This document shows, in pieces, positions 24,231 to 36,731 of a stretch of 64,000 bases of DNA (position 1 is the stretch's first letter; each line of letters opens with the position of its first letter). A model generated the notes under the pieces. That model was not told where the DNA came from. It ran no database searches and saw only the letters and a list, made by a program, of their open reading frames with translations. This DNA is from Medicago truncatula. Taxonomy: Eukaryota; Streptophyta; Magnoliopsida; Fabales; Fabaceae. The stretch spans positions 53,424,494 through 53,488,493 of the forward strand of contig NC_053045.1 in assembly GCF_003473485.1 (NCBI RefSeq), given 5' to 3'. The translations under genes and the position numbers were made by a program.

Positions 24231-25913
24231 ATATAACCAATGAGAACAACTAATTAACTACTAGTATAACTAACTAATTATGTTTGTTTGTTAAAAAAAA
24301 GGGGAATAACCGATAAGGTAGTTTATAACGGATGAATTTAGGATCTAGATTGTCTATTGTAACTGCTTCATGCAGTAGGTGATCTCAGTAGTAGACAAGT
24401 GATTAAACGGTTCAGATTGATTTGACCAGTTTCACACAGTTTGATCTCAACCACCAATTGAAGATCGTACGACTAAGATATGTTGTAACAGCATCAAATC
24501 ATGTTCCATGAATTTATAGTAGATAATTGATATAATTGAATTTATAGTGTTTTATAAAATTAATGGTTGAACTAACTCATGTATATAAAATGACGTAAAA
24601 AAACTTGTTTAATTAATATTATTTTTTAGACAATTGGGGTAAAATTGCTAGAGAAATGAAAAACTATAAGCTACTTCAATTATCTTATTAACTATTAAAC
24701 TAAGTTATAAACTCCTAAGAAAAAATTGTTACTAAACGGATCTATTTTTATGATATGAGCTTGTAACACCTCAAAATTTTGTCTTGTCAAACAAAACTTT
24801 AGTGTAACTAACTTTTACTAAATCTAATTGATCTAACACATAAGGTGAAAAAGAGCAACACATGATTCACAATGGCCTACTTATAGGTAAATTCAATGCA
24901 TATAATTGCTGTCATGCACTTGATTTTGAACCTTTCTATAGCATTAATTTTTTTTCCCATTATTAACATTTATTAGGGAGTTTTAGATTTAATTAGCTTC
25001 TTTTTGCAGACACCCTCTTCATGTAATTATCATAAGGACCAATATAAAAATTATAGCCAAAAGGTTGGTTGAAGATGTAATAGATATCTTAGCCACTTTG
25101 CTAAGGTTTCAACTTTCTATTAGTCAGTTTAGATGTAGCTGAAATATCAGTGGTTGAAGTTCTGAAAATGGTTAGAAAGTAGAACTTTCCTTTTCTTTGG
25201 TGGATGATTAGATAGCAGCAAATACTATAATTTGTTATAATTTGCATGATAATTACTTTAATCAAATCACAAGCTAGTGTTTTCTAGCAGTTGGAAGTTG
25301 GAACCTTATTATAGCTTAATTTCCTTTTCAAAAAAGTTCATTTAAAAAAATAGATTACCTTCACAAAGATAATTAATAAATAAAATAGATAATGGTGGAA
25401 AATGTGAGATCCCATATACTTGTAAAACAGCAACCTTCATTCTTTTTTCTTTCTTCTTTTCCAAGAACATATATATAGAATGTATAGTTAAAAGGTGCAT
25501 GCGTTGCTTCATACAAGTAATAATGGTCCATGTGTTAGGGGGGAAGTTCTCACCAGAAATGCTTTGGAGATACTCAAAAAGAATTACTAAAATTTTCATG
25601 TAGTTGAAAAGGGAATTTAGTTTGAGAAATTAAATAAGTTATGTGATAATGTGGGACCAATCATATATACCTGTCCTTTGTGTGAAAAGTGTGGTTTGGT
25701 ATAGAAACCCACCATTGTAGCGTTTTACCTTTGTATTTTGGTGCAATTGGTTTAACTACTAAGTGCTAACAAAGCAAAAAATATCCCATGCCAGGTTATT
25801 TCAGCCTAATTAGGTCATTTATGTGTAAGAATCAAAACTATAGTCAATGTGAAGATATTAGGAACCAACTTTTCCACTTGTTTTCTTCACATGTAAAAAT
25901 GTCTAAATTGGTC

Positions 25914-25975
25914 GCATTGCATTAACTTTTTTGATTTTTTTTTTTTTTTTTTTTTAAATTTGCATTGCATTAACT
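25914..25975 (-). mobile_element. Ultrashort insertion consisting mainly of a T-run
   Basis: A perfect 15-bp direct repeat gcattgcattaactt (25914-25928 and 25961-25975) flanks a 32-nt insert that is almost all T, so its A-tail would be on the minus strand. Confidence 0.65.
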
Positions 25976-26723
25976 TACTTTGGAAATTATTTTAACTTGA
26001 TGATGGGTACTTTGGTCATTTTTGTAAATAGTTTCTCCACACAGGATTTTTTTGGTCCATGACTGGGCTACCACATCAGACATGGTCCCCACCAAGATCT
26101 TCCATTTTCTGTGATTAATTTTGGGGTGGTGAGTATAAGAATGGATTTTTTTAATACCATATAAGAAGTGATTCTACTTTATGTCAAATATGATTTTAGT
26201 ACAAATATAAATATCTTGTTATTGTATCAACTCTTAATTTGTTTAAGTTTACTAAATAGTCAAGATCTCAAATACTTAGAAGAGTTGGCTTAGTTATTGT
26301 GTTTAAATGATCGATGATCTACATTTAAAGATGAATCGTTCCAAAGATTTGAATTCAAAACATAGGTGAAATTATAATTAGTCATATTTTATTCACTTTC
26401 TTATCGAATTTCAGATTATTTAGACTCTTTTTTTTCTAAGAACCGGAGGATTAAGACTAAAAAGAAATCCTACAAAAAGATTCGTGAGTTTTTACTAAAC
26501 TAAAAAATAAATAAATAATTCCTGGATTTATTCATCCGAACACAAGAAAAACATTTCATTTTCATCCAAAATTGATAAATCACTTTGTGGGGTGTGTAGT
26601 TTCTAAGAAATCAATGGGGTTAAAAAGTTGCTTTCGAAATATTGTGTCTAAGCCCAATGCTATGTAGATCATTGGCAAACTTGGGTTGGGTTAACATATG
26701 CATCGTTTCCTTCTTTTTCCTCA

Positions 26724-26865
26724 TAAAATTGATTTTCACACAGGTTAATTTGCTTAAAAATACATGGAAATGACGCTTTTACTTCCAACTGTTACTATCA
26801 TTAGGGGTAAAAATGTTATTTTCATGTGTTTTTAAGCAAATTCATCCGTGTGAAAAGCAATTTTC
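26724..26865. mobile_element. Mutator-type MITE (142 bp)
   Basis: The two arms, about 26725-26782 and 26807-26864, are near-perfect inverses for some 58 bp and share the word ttgcttaaaaa and its complement. The loop is about 24 bp. The flanks are a perfect 9-bp repeat ttttcctca (26715-26723 and 26866-26874), which points to Mutator-type transposition. Confidence 0.82.
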
Positions 26866-27412
26866 TTTTCCTCAATTGATCGGCTGGAGCCTATGCTTAC
26901 AATAGAGATGTTTCAACATGCTTAGTCGATGAAAACATAATGAATTTTGAATTTAGTTTATGCGGAAAAAAAAATGGATTTTCCATCATCTAAAGTCCAA
27001 TGTCTTTATTTTTAGTCCATGACATAAAATATCACTTTAAAAGTTGAAGAGCAAACAAAAATACACATCGTCATTGTTATATAAGATGATTGTGTCAAGT
27101 GTCAATTTCATGTAAATGATGGTGCTCGGAGGCAATAACATGTCATGTAGTACTGCCTCAAAGAAATTAGAAATGGATTGTCTCAATTGAAGAAAAAAAT
27201 TGAAAAAATTGAAATAAAATAAAATAAAATGGATTGATAATATGAAAATCAATGGTTAAAATCTCTATTATTTCTTTAATTTCTTTCTCTGACTATGACA
27301 CAACTACTCCAATAGCAAACACATATTAAATGAAGACGGGGCAATAGTGGCCATAAAAATGTCGTGTGTCAATGGCTCAATACAAATGTGGCATGTCACC
27401 TTCATCTAATGT

Positions 27413-27457
27413 GATATTGGCACTTGGCAATTTTTTTTGAGATATTAACACTTGACA
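27413..27457 (-). mobile_element. Ultrashort insertion with T-run
   Basis: Repeats gatattggcacttggca and gatattaacacttgaca (three G/A differences in 17) flank the 11-nt insert attttttttga. Confidence 0.5.
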
Positions 27458-27705
27458 TAGACATTGTCATCCAATCCTATGAAAATAATTATGCATATTT
27501 CTATTTGCCAGGTCAACTTTTTGAGGTTAGAAACTAAAATAAAGACACCTTAGTTTTCTAACACTCAACCCCTCAATTTACTTTATCTTTGTCTTTTATT
27601 TTTTTTGATCTTGCTAACAAGTCTTTTAAGGACACTTATTAAATATTTAAATAAGAATATGATTTACAAATTTTATATAAAAAAAAGTCACTTTTCAAAC
27701 TTTTA

Positions 27706-28832
<1,127 letters not shown>

Positions 28833-29780
28833 TCAATGTGTTAAATGTATCATTTTCAAGATAAAATTTACTCTTTAGACTTTTTATCAATTGTCTTAAG
28901 AGCACTTGTTAACAACTGTCTTAGCAACTTGTCACGTATCAGTCTCTATTTCTTTCTTTATCAAAGTATGCACGGACTGTTTTGATGTATATCAAACATT
29001 TTCCTTAAAAGAATTACCGCAAAAATCCTCTATATTCACCAGGATTAAACATAAATTTAAACAAAATAAAATAAATGTTTCTTTTTTTTTTTTCTTTCTT
29101 TTGTGACAGGTAAACATGAAAATAAATTTTCCTCATCACATTCTGAATGGTTAAGGTTTCGGTTAAACATGGTGTGCTTGGCTCTCTCTATTTAGCCTGG
29201 GTGAAGGTAGTGCATCCAGTGTACATGTTTGTATCTTTTATATGGTTCCATATCCTTGCAATATAGACAATCATGGAGATTGGAGGGAGATCCATTAGCT
29301 ATGCATTCCCATTTATGCTTTATTTGGTTATATGATTCAGCTGAATTTCCATCAAGTTTTCATGCCTAAACTGATGTGGAATGCACAATGAACATGAACA
29401 AACAATGAAACTAAACCAAAAGCATTATCTTTGTATTTTTGTTAAGAATCTTAGGGATATGTGGATGGAATGAATTATTTATACATTGAAGAAAAATTTA
29501 GTAGATTACACTATTCAACTATTCATCATAAGATCCCTCAAAAAAAAAAAAAAAAAAAACTATTCATCATAAGCTTTATAAATGCAGCATATATAAGGTG
29601 CAAAAAACTAGCAACATACTCTATTGGAATCAATTTACTTTTATCAATAAATAAAAGGTATTTATTTATTTTGATATAAATTCTCACTCTCACTGATACA
29701 TGAGTAATACTCTTGATATCTTATACAATATAGATATAACCTCAAAGCAATGACATTTTTATTTGGACAGAACATAGAAG
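28833..29780. other. Intergenic, 3' side of the UDP-glucose dehydrogenase gene
   Basis: No exon is supported. It holds one ultrashort A-tailed insertion and probably the 3' UTR of the dehydrogenase gene in its last part. Confidence 0.5.
29517..29573 (+). mobile_element. Ultrashort A-tailed insertion
   Basis: A perfect 16-bp direct repeat aactattcatcataag (29517-29532 and 29558-29573) flanks a 25-nt insert that is atccctc followed by an A-run. Confidence 0.75.
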
Positions 29781-31217
29781 CTAGCAATCCACCCACTGGT
29801 CTATTGGTTTCCCAATTGAGTATACAATAAATCCAATTTTCTTCAACTTATCAACATCCAAAACATTTCTACCATCAAAAACAAATGCTGGTTTCTCCAT
29901 ACTATCAAATATTTTTTGATAATCAATTGTCTTAAACTCATCCCATTCAGTAAGAACACATATCCCATGAGCATCTTTAGTTGCCTCATAAACATCCCCA
30001 AAAACACTAACCTGCTTCACATTAGTAAAACTCGCCGGCTTCACCTGAGTTGAACAGTCCCAACGAATCTCATTCGTAGACAAATCTGTCCGAATCTGAT
30101 CTTCACTTACCCGCGGATCGTAAATGCTCAAGCAAGCATTATCTGCCAAAAGACCTTTGCAAACGTCGATCGCAGGAGTTTTCCTTGTATCACTAGTGTC
30201 TTTCTTGAAGGAAAATCCTAGAACCGCAATCTTCTTACCTGAAACTGTGTTAAACATGGATGTCACGACTTTTTTTACAAACCTACTCTTTTGGTAATCA
30301 TTCACCTTGATTACTTCTTTCCAATAATTAGCCACTTCAACGAGTCCATTACTCTCACATATATAAACCAAGTTGAGTATATCTTTTTGAAAACAAGAGC
30401 CACCAAAACCAACACTGGCATTTAAGTATTTAGAACCAAGTTTGGTGTTTTTACTTAAAACACAAGAAACCTGTGAAACATCTGCACCAGTAGCCTCACA
30501 TAAAGCTGACATGGCATTGATGGAAGAAATTCTTTGAGCCAAAAAAGCATTATCAGCTAACTTAGAGAGTTCAGCAGACCAAAGATTGGTAGTTATGATT
30601 CTATCTTCAGGAACCCAATTAGCATATATAGCTTTCAATTTTTGAATAGCTTCTTGACCTCCAAGATTCTTATCATTTCCTCCAATTAGAACCCTATCAG
30701 GATTTAGAAGATCCTGAATGGAAGTTCCTTCAGAAAGAAATTCAGGATTTGACAAAATTTGATACTTGACCATGCCATTGCTATTGTGGACTAGAATCTT
30801 TTCAATTACTTCAGCTGTTCTAACTGGAACAGTTGATTTCTCAACGACAATTTTGTTTGATCTTGAAACATCGGCTATCATTCTCGCTGCACTTTCCCAA
30901 TAAGTTAAATCCGCCGCTTTGCCAGCTCCAAGGCCACTTGTTTTTGTTGGTGTGTTGACATTAACAAAGATTATATCCGCTTCATAAACATGTTTTTCTA
31001 TATCAGTGCTGAAGAGGAGATTCTTTCCTCTACATTGTTGTATAACTTCTTCTAGGCCAGGCTCATAGATAGGGAGTTTGTCGCTGTTCCAAGCTGATAT
31101 GCGAGAGTGAGAGATGTCAACCACAGCTACTTCAATTGAAGGACATTTGAGGGCAATAACAGCCATTGTTGGACCCCCTACATATCCAGCTCCAATTCCA
31201 CAGATCTTCTTAACCAT
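29781..31217 (-). CDS. UGD: UDP-glucose 6-dehydrogenase
   Basis: Single coding exon of 478 aa, close to the 480 aa of plant UGDs, which are also intronless in the coding part. It oxidises UDP-glucose to UDP-glucuronate with two NAD+, in the cytosol, feeding precursors for pectin and hemicellulose. The N-terminal NAD-binding motif GAGYVG is at 9-14; VNTPTKT, STVPVRTAE, NPEFLSEGT and the catalytic Cys275 in GFGGSCFQKD are all present, as is the C-terminal FDGRN. The protein ends IGKPIDQWVDC, slightly shorter and different from the usual tail, and the sequence is more divergent than typical legume UGDs (for example CVLSKNTKLGSKYLN before the active site). All key residues are kept, so it is likely active. 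A leader intron precedes the ATG. Confidence 0.95.
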   Translation of the reverse strand: MVKKICGIGAGYVGGPTMAVIALKCPSIEVAVVDISHSRISAWNSDKLPIYEPGLEEVIQQCRGKNLLFSTDIEKHVYEADIIFVNVNTPTKTSGLGAGKAADLTYWESAARMIADVSRSNKIVVEKSTVPVRTAEVIEKILVHNSNGMVKYQILSNPEFLSEGTSIQDLLNPDRVLIGGNDKNLGGQEAIQKLKAIYANWVPEDRIITTNLWSAELSKLADNAFLAQRISSINAMSALCEATGADVSQVSCVLSKNTKLGSKYLNASVGFGGSCFQKDILNLVYICESNGLVEVANYWKEVIKVNDYQKSRFVKKVVTSMFNTVSGKKIAVLGFSFKKDTSDTRKTPAIDVCKGLLADNACLSIYDPRVSEDQIRTDLSTNEIRWDCSTQVKPASFTNVKQVSVFGDVYEATKDAHGICVLTEWDEFKTIDYQKIFDSMEKPAFVFDGRNVLDVDKLKKIGFIVYSIGKPIDQWVDC

Positions 31218-31719
31218 TTTTTGTTTAGTTACAAATTATAACCTGTGAAGCATGTGTGTTACAATGTTCAGCTTTAAGAAAATCATGCATATAAAGGACA
31301 TGCAACCAAAAAATATATCTAAATGGAATAAATAGCTCAATGGAAAAAACAAAATAAATAAATAGCTTATGTGAACTTAATTAGGTGGTTATTTTGGGCT
31401 TAGTTCATATTTACTAAATCAGCTTGTAAGGTAAGGTGAGGGATGCGAGCGTAACCTGAGTGGTCCGATAGTGAGAGGACTAACAGATCTTCAATAGACC
31501 CTTAGTGGCGGAGTCGGGACCCTGGTCTAGAAGATTCAAACTTTTAAGTTCTTGGACCTTTTTGGGCTAGTGGCACAGAACAAAATTCAGGGGTTCGAAT
31601 GCAAAATATATAAGGGTATATTTGCATTTCTATAAGTTCAAGAGGATCAATTGAACCCCTTCCTGCATACTGTATCAGAGCATATACAAGATTCATTACC
31701 GTATTAGGTATTTAACTAT

Positions 31720-31880
31720 ATTAGGTTTAACTCATCGTTACAAAAATGACTTATGAACTGAGGGACATCTCTCACTTGTAAACTCAATTTAAGTCATATT
31801 TCATCAAATGTAAGACTCTAGTGAAAAGTTTGAAACTTTTCACAGTTCGATATTTTAACTGATCTTCATTCACTTCTATA
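31720..31880 (+). mobile_element. Possible LTR remnant related to the TRIM at 41727
   Basis: The order ctcatcgttacaaaa, gactta, tgaggga, cttgtaaactc parallels the LTR word order ctcatccttacaaaa, gacttgtaaggtgagg, ctttataaactc of the TRIM in the diacylglycerol kinase intron. Similarity is partial and neither end is defined. Confidence 0.3.
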
Positions 31881-32109
31881 TATCTCTTTCTTCCTTCTCA
31901 TTGCATCATTCTTTCACATCTTTCTCTTGGTGTGTGATGTGAAAAAAAATAACATTTTGTTAAACAAATCAAAATAAATAAAAAGATATCAACAGAAACA
32001 CTATCTACTCTACCATTTTTCCTGAAAAACCTTGGTCAAAATTCAAGTATCCTGTATACGTATTATGCTCGTAACTCAGAAGAAGAAGCATATTACATTA
32101 CCAACCATA

Positions 32110-32268
32110 AGATCCTTGGATCCGGATTCAGTGACTAAGACGTAAAAGACACGGTGACTTTATCTCTATCTTTCTCTTATATTATTCTCTGGCATAAAAA
32201 ATACAAAATCGCACTAAAGTCACCGTAACTTTTCTGTCATATAGCCACTGACTCGGAATCCGAGATCC
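32110..32268. repeat. Inverted repeat (MITE-like hairpin) in the leader intron
   Basis: The arms, about 32110-32163 and 32212-32268, are imperfect inverses. The best part is cggtgacttta on the left against taaagtcaccg on the right, continuing to ggattcagtgac and its partner. The loop is about 48 bases. No target duplication was identified. Confidence 0.6.
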
Positions 32269-32421
32269 TTGCTGTCAGAAGCAAAATTCAGTATACATGC
32301 TGAATTGAGTAATATCCAATATATCAGTCACTGAGATTAGTACATATATACCCTCTTATTTAATTAACAAGTTGAGAAAAAATAAAATAGAATCATGGAT
32401 AGGCTAGGCTAGGTTTAGATC

Positions 32422-32463
<42 letters not shown>
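32422..32463. repeat. AAT triplet microsatellite
   Basis: About 14 uninterrupted AAT units within the predicted leader intron of the UDP-glucose dehydrogenase gene. Confidence 0.95.
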
Positions 32464-32690
32464 TAAACAATATACTATGATCATATGATATGCATACGTA
32501 GGCAAACTAACAGAGAAGGCAGTGATACTGATAACATAAGAGATGAAAGAATAAAACAAAGAAATACCTTATATTATATTTGTGAATACGTAAGTTCAAA
32601 GTTGAAACAAAGCGAAGGGATACAAGAGAAGGAATAAAAAGGGGTAGGGTAGTGTATAAGATAGGGTTGATAAGTTATTATAAGGATGCA

Positions 32691-32700
32691 AATTTATACT
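32691..32700 (-). promoter_or_regulatory. Candidate TATA box of the UDP-glucose dehydrogenase gene
   Basis: The complement reads agtataaatt. It would start transcription near 32665 and give a first leader exon of roughly 100 bases before the donor at 32567. Confidence 0.35.
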
Positions 32701-32951
32701 GGTACAAAACAAGACAGAGGCGTGGGTGGTAATTTAATGTTTGTCTTGCATATTGATAGTCATAAATAAGAAAGATCATAGGAAAGTGCAAATGGCCTTA
32801 TCATCTTTGCCTGTTTCACAATTCAGTCAAAAAAGTTACTCAACTTTTGCTTTTTCCTTTTATCAAATTTCCAACATTGGTATGTCATTCATTCATTGTA
32901 CACCGTCAATGTAGGAGAAAATCGGATTTCATTATTAGGCCTAATAATTAA

Positions 32952-33130
32952 GAGAAATGATATTTGTATAACCATTTTGGTACAACTTTTCTACAACTTT
33001 CTCTCTATACTATGTTTTTATTCCCTCTCTTCTTTTTTTCTCTCTTCATTGTTTTTGACCAATGAAAATAGAGAACAATATAAAGTTGTCTCAAAGGTGT
33101 ACCAAAATGGTCGTTAAAATATCACTACTC
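32952..33130. mobile_element. Mutator-type MITE (179 bp) upstream of UDP-glucose dehydrogenase
   Basis: The left end gagaaatgatattt and the complemented right end gagtagtgatattt open long inverted repeats that share accattttggtaca. A perfect 9-bp repeat aataattaa flanks it (32943-32951 and 33131-33139). It sits about 250 bp upstream of the candidate TATA box. An open frame at 32896-33117 crosses it and is not a gene. Confidence 0.85.
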
Positions 33131-33199
33131 AATAATTAATGAGACAAATGGTATTGCAATTTAGTGTCATGTGTAAATAGGAAAATGTAAGTGATTACT

Positions 33200-33708
33200 T
33201 ACCGCCGGCCCTAGTTTTCTAGCGAGAAAAACTTCAACTTCTCTCTAAAAATTTTTTCTCCTCCATTCATCGAGGAGTGGTTTTAGGTCATTTTTTGACC
33301 TAGAATCATCCCTCTACACCTCTTTTCCTCTTTTCTCTCAATATAAATAAGAGGTTTTCACATATATCAAGTTTTTCCTTTTGTGTTTTTTGTGATTTCG
33401 TCGTCTAAGTACGGTGTTGTATTGTCGTTGTCTTGTGTGGTGTTTGATTCTGCGTCTTATCGCGGTGTTCATTTAGTTGCTATTGAAAGATCAACAAATT
33501 CAATCAATGATTTGGGCATCAACGTTGCAGATCCGAAAGCACTAGTATTTCGGTGACTTAGATTTTATCATATTATTTGTAGGCATTTTGTCGTTGTATG
33601 CTATTAACATGGGTGTGTTGTGAGTTTGTTCGCAGGCGATATTTGTATATGATGTATTCTATCAATTTGAGTGAATTAATATCGTTTTGTTTTTGTAAAA
33701 AAAAAAAA
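33200..33708 (+). mobile_element. Probable non-autonomous LINE derivative
   Basis: A C/T-rich leader-like start (gccggccctagttttc) is followed by GT-rich non-coding sequence and a 3' end gttttgtttttgt plus 12 A. There is no open reading frame. The pattern suggests a LINE copy in which 5' and 3' UTR are joined without the ORFs. No clear target duplication was found. Confidence 0.4.
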
Positions 33709-34092
33709 TGTTATTAGGGTATTGTTTAATGAAACAAATATATAAATTTTGTGTTGGAAAATTGTGTATTCAACTTTTTAAAAGTTAAATATTGTTTTCG
33801 ATGTAAAATGTCTATTTTTAATTTTTTTAACCAAATGTACTTAAGACACTTGTTTGTATAAACAATGTAAATATAACAATTATAATTGTATGATAGCAAG
33901 ACCAACCATATATCTCTTAGGCACACTCACAAAATATTAATTCTACTTTTTATTCTTTTAATTATTTCAAAAATAATAAAAAAAATTAATTTTACATTTT
34001 GTTATTTGTAAGTGTACCCAAATCTGTGATCAAGGAAGACTTGATCTAAATATAGATAGTCCAAGAATGTACCAATAATACATGAAATTATT

Positions 34093-36650
34093 TTGTGATG
34101 GACCCGGATGATAATAGAGTTACGGATGAAGATAAACTTTGTGATGTGGCAAAGGAATATTTTGTTGAACTTTTCCAAATCCAAAACAGTGAACTAGCAC
34201 CTGTTATTGATGTTATTGATGAGAGGATTTCAGAGGCAGATAATAATCAGCTCCTTGCTCCTTTTGTGATTGAAGAATTCAAAAGTGCTCTTTTTTCTAT
34301 GAAATCGGACAAATGTCCATGTCCAGACGGTTTTAGCCCGGCTTTTTTTCAAAAATTCTGGACTTTGACTTTTTGCGGCGAAGAACTATTCAGAGAGTGT
34401 TGTAGCTGGTTATCAACAGGTGTTTTTCCTCCAAATTTAAACTCAACAACCATTGCTCTTATATCGAAAGGAGAATCTCAAGTGTCTATGAAAGATTGGA
34501 GGCCCATAGCCTTGTGTAATGTGGTGTATAAAGTAGTAGCCAAAATGTTAGCAAACTGTCTCAAAGTGGTCCTGGATAAATGTATTTCAGATACCCAATC
34601 TGCCTTTGTTCCAGACCGCTCAATTTTAGATAATGTCATGGCTGCAATAGAAGTTATACATCATATGAAGTCTAAAGTTAAAGGGAAAATTGAGGATGTA
34701 GCATTTAAGCTTGATATCAGCAAGGATTATGATAGAATTGACTGGAGTTACTTGCGAGGGGTCATGTTGAAAATGGGTTTCACCTATCAATTGATCAAAT
34801 GGATTATGATGTGTGTAGAGACTGTTGACTATTCTGTCCTCGTCAATAATAATGTAACTGGAAGAAAATTAATTCTTGGAGTAGTAAGTGTTTATCGAAG
34901 GCAGGTCGTGAGGTGTTAATTAAATCTGTCTTACAATCTATTCCAACTTATTTTATGAGCTTGTTCACGCTACCTTCTTCTCTTTGTGATGAAATTGAAA
35001 AAATGATGAACTCTTTCTGGTGGGGTCATTCAGGATCACATAAAAAAGGAATTCACTGGTTGCCATAGGATAAACTGTCTATGCATAAAAAGGATGGAGG
35101 TATGAGCTTTAAAAGTATAGCAACCTTTAATTGTGTTATGCTTGGTAAGCAAGGATGGAGAATTATGATCAATCCTGACTCTCTCATTGCCAGGATTTAT
35201 AAGGCCAGATATTATCTGAATTGCAATTTCTTTGAAGCATCTTTGGGTCATAAACCAAGCTTTGTGTGGAGAAGCATTTGTAATTCAAAATTTATTCTCA
35301 GAGCGGGTAGTAGATGGAAGATTGGAGACGGGTCCTCTATACCGGTTTGGAATAACATATGGATCTCTAACAACACCTATCTTACTCCACAATATAATGA
35401 CAATTCTCCTTTATCTAATTTGTGTGTTTCTGACTGTATTCTTCCAGGTGAAAAAATATGGAATGTCCCATTTCTGCATACGGTGTTTAATCAACATGTT
35501 GTGGACTAAATTACCAATACACCGTTATTTCCTTCGGTGGAAGAAGATCATCTTGTTTGGACTAAGGAATCGAATGGTGAGTATTCTGTGCAAAGTGCAT
35601 ATCGTCTTTGTATCCAAGAATTATTTGATGTTAATCATTTCAAGGTGCAAGGCTCCTGGAATTTGCTATGGAATCTTAGAATACCTCCTAAAGTTAAGAA
35701 TTTTATTTGGAGGCTTTGTAGAAACTGTCTCCCAACAAGGATGAGGCTCAAAGACAAAGGCATAAATTGTCCAACTCATTGTGTTTTATGTAACTCAGAT
35801 GATGACGAGGACAATTACCATATCTTTTTTAAATGTCCTAGCAGTTCTAACATCTGGTCTATGTTTGACGCTTTTCAATCTATGAGTGGGGTAATAAATC
35901 AAGGTCAGGACAGTGCTGGAATTATTTTTAACATGCTGCAGGTGTTGAATGCTGGTGATGCAGCCTTGTTTTGTTGTACTTTGTGGAGCATTTGGAAACA
36001 AAGGAATAATAAGGTTTGGAATGAAGTGACTGACGCATAAAGTTTCGTTTTTTACCGCGCAAAGACTTTACTAGATGACCGGAAGACAGCTAAGGATTTT
36101 CGCCAACCAACTTCTAGTATGCAAAGACTTGTTCAATACCCAAGATGGCAGAAACCTATGGAAGGTAGATTCAAATGCAATATTGATGCTTCCTTCTCCA
36201 AGCATTTAAACAGGATGGGAATCAAAATTTGTATTAGGGATGACTCAGGTTCCTTTGTGTTGGCTAGAACTGAATCGATTAGTCCTCTTTGTGATGTTCA
36301 TGTGGGAGAAGCTCTAGGTTTACTATATGCTTTAGAATGGGTTCATCTTCTTCAACTTGGACATATTGATTTCGAGCTTGACGCGAAAAGAGTTGTTGAC
36401 AGCTTCTTATCTGCACAACATGATGCTACAGAGTTTGGTAGCATTATACACAGATGTAAAACTCTTTTCAATTTATTTTATGAAAACTCTAGTGTGGAGT
36501 TTATTCGAAGACAAGCGAATGAGGTTGCCCATGAATTAGCTAAGGCGGCCTCATCATCAGTTAGTTTCCAGATTCTGGTTAATATACCATAATGTATTGA
36601 ACACATTTTGATTAATGAAATGTTATAAGCTTATTCCTCTAAAAAAAAAA
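34093..36650 (+). mobile_element. L1-type LINE, 5'-truncated, with 16-bp target duplication
   Basis: The insertion ends cctct plus a 10-base A-run and is flanked by a perfect 16-bp repeat aatacatgaaattatt (34077-34092 and 36651-36666). It begins inside ORF2, so most of the 5' end (ORF1, endonuclease) is missing. The perfect duplication points to a fairly recent insertion. Confidence 0.92.
34095..36592 (+). pseudogene. Broken LINE ORF2: reverse transcriptase, zf-RVT and RNase H parts
   Basis: 34095 to about 34880 encodes the first half of the reverse transcriptase (DWRPIALCNVVYKVVAKML, SAFVPDRSILDN, FKLDISKDYDRIDW). The frame then jumps directly to the post-palm segment (AGREVLIKSVLQSIPTYFMS) in another frame, so an internal deletion removed the palm with its FADD catalytic motif. 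The downstream part continues in one frame but has in-frame stops at 35066-35068 (a TGG to TAG change), 35507-35509 and 36038-36040. The zf-RVT segment is at about 35537-36040. The RNase H domain is at 36119-36592, with CNIDASF, GEALGLL and FELDAK acidic residues. It cannot make an active enzyme. Confidence 0.9.
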
Positions 36651-36677
36651 AATACATGAAATTATTATTGGTATTGG

Positions 36678-36731
36678 AGATAAGACATCTACGCACCAAG
36701 TTCAAAAAAACATAAATTAAAGATAAGACAT
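36678..36731 (+). mobile_element. Short A-rich insertion with direct repeats
   Basis: A perfect 11-bp repeat agataagacat (36678-36688 and 36721-36731) flanks a 32-nt segment containing ttcaaaaaaa. It lies just downstream of the LINE. Confidence 0.45.

Larger units (their letters stand above)
20620..27705. other. Seven-kilobase gene desert
   Basis: No exon with recognisable protein similarity on either strand. The open frames at 21218-21400, 21730-21954, 25342-25599 and 27037-27252 are short, AT-biased and without domains. The region contains several small mobile-element insertions listed separately, T- and A-runs, and a perfect 14-bp palindrome atatgccggcatat near 22238. The part near 20620 to 21000 is upstream sequence of the zinc-finger gene, with CT and CA repeats. 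Confidence 0.5.
31243..32567 (-). other. Predicted leader intron of the UDP-glucose dehydrogenase gene
   Basis: On the minus strand, ...ataag followed by gtatttc at 32568/32567 is a good donor and ttcacag ending at 31243 a good acceptor, 25 bases before the ATG. Leader introns of about this kind are known in plant UGD genes. The 1325-nt intron contains a hairpin repeat, an AAT microsatellite and a possible LTR remnant. Confidence 0.65.
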
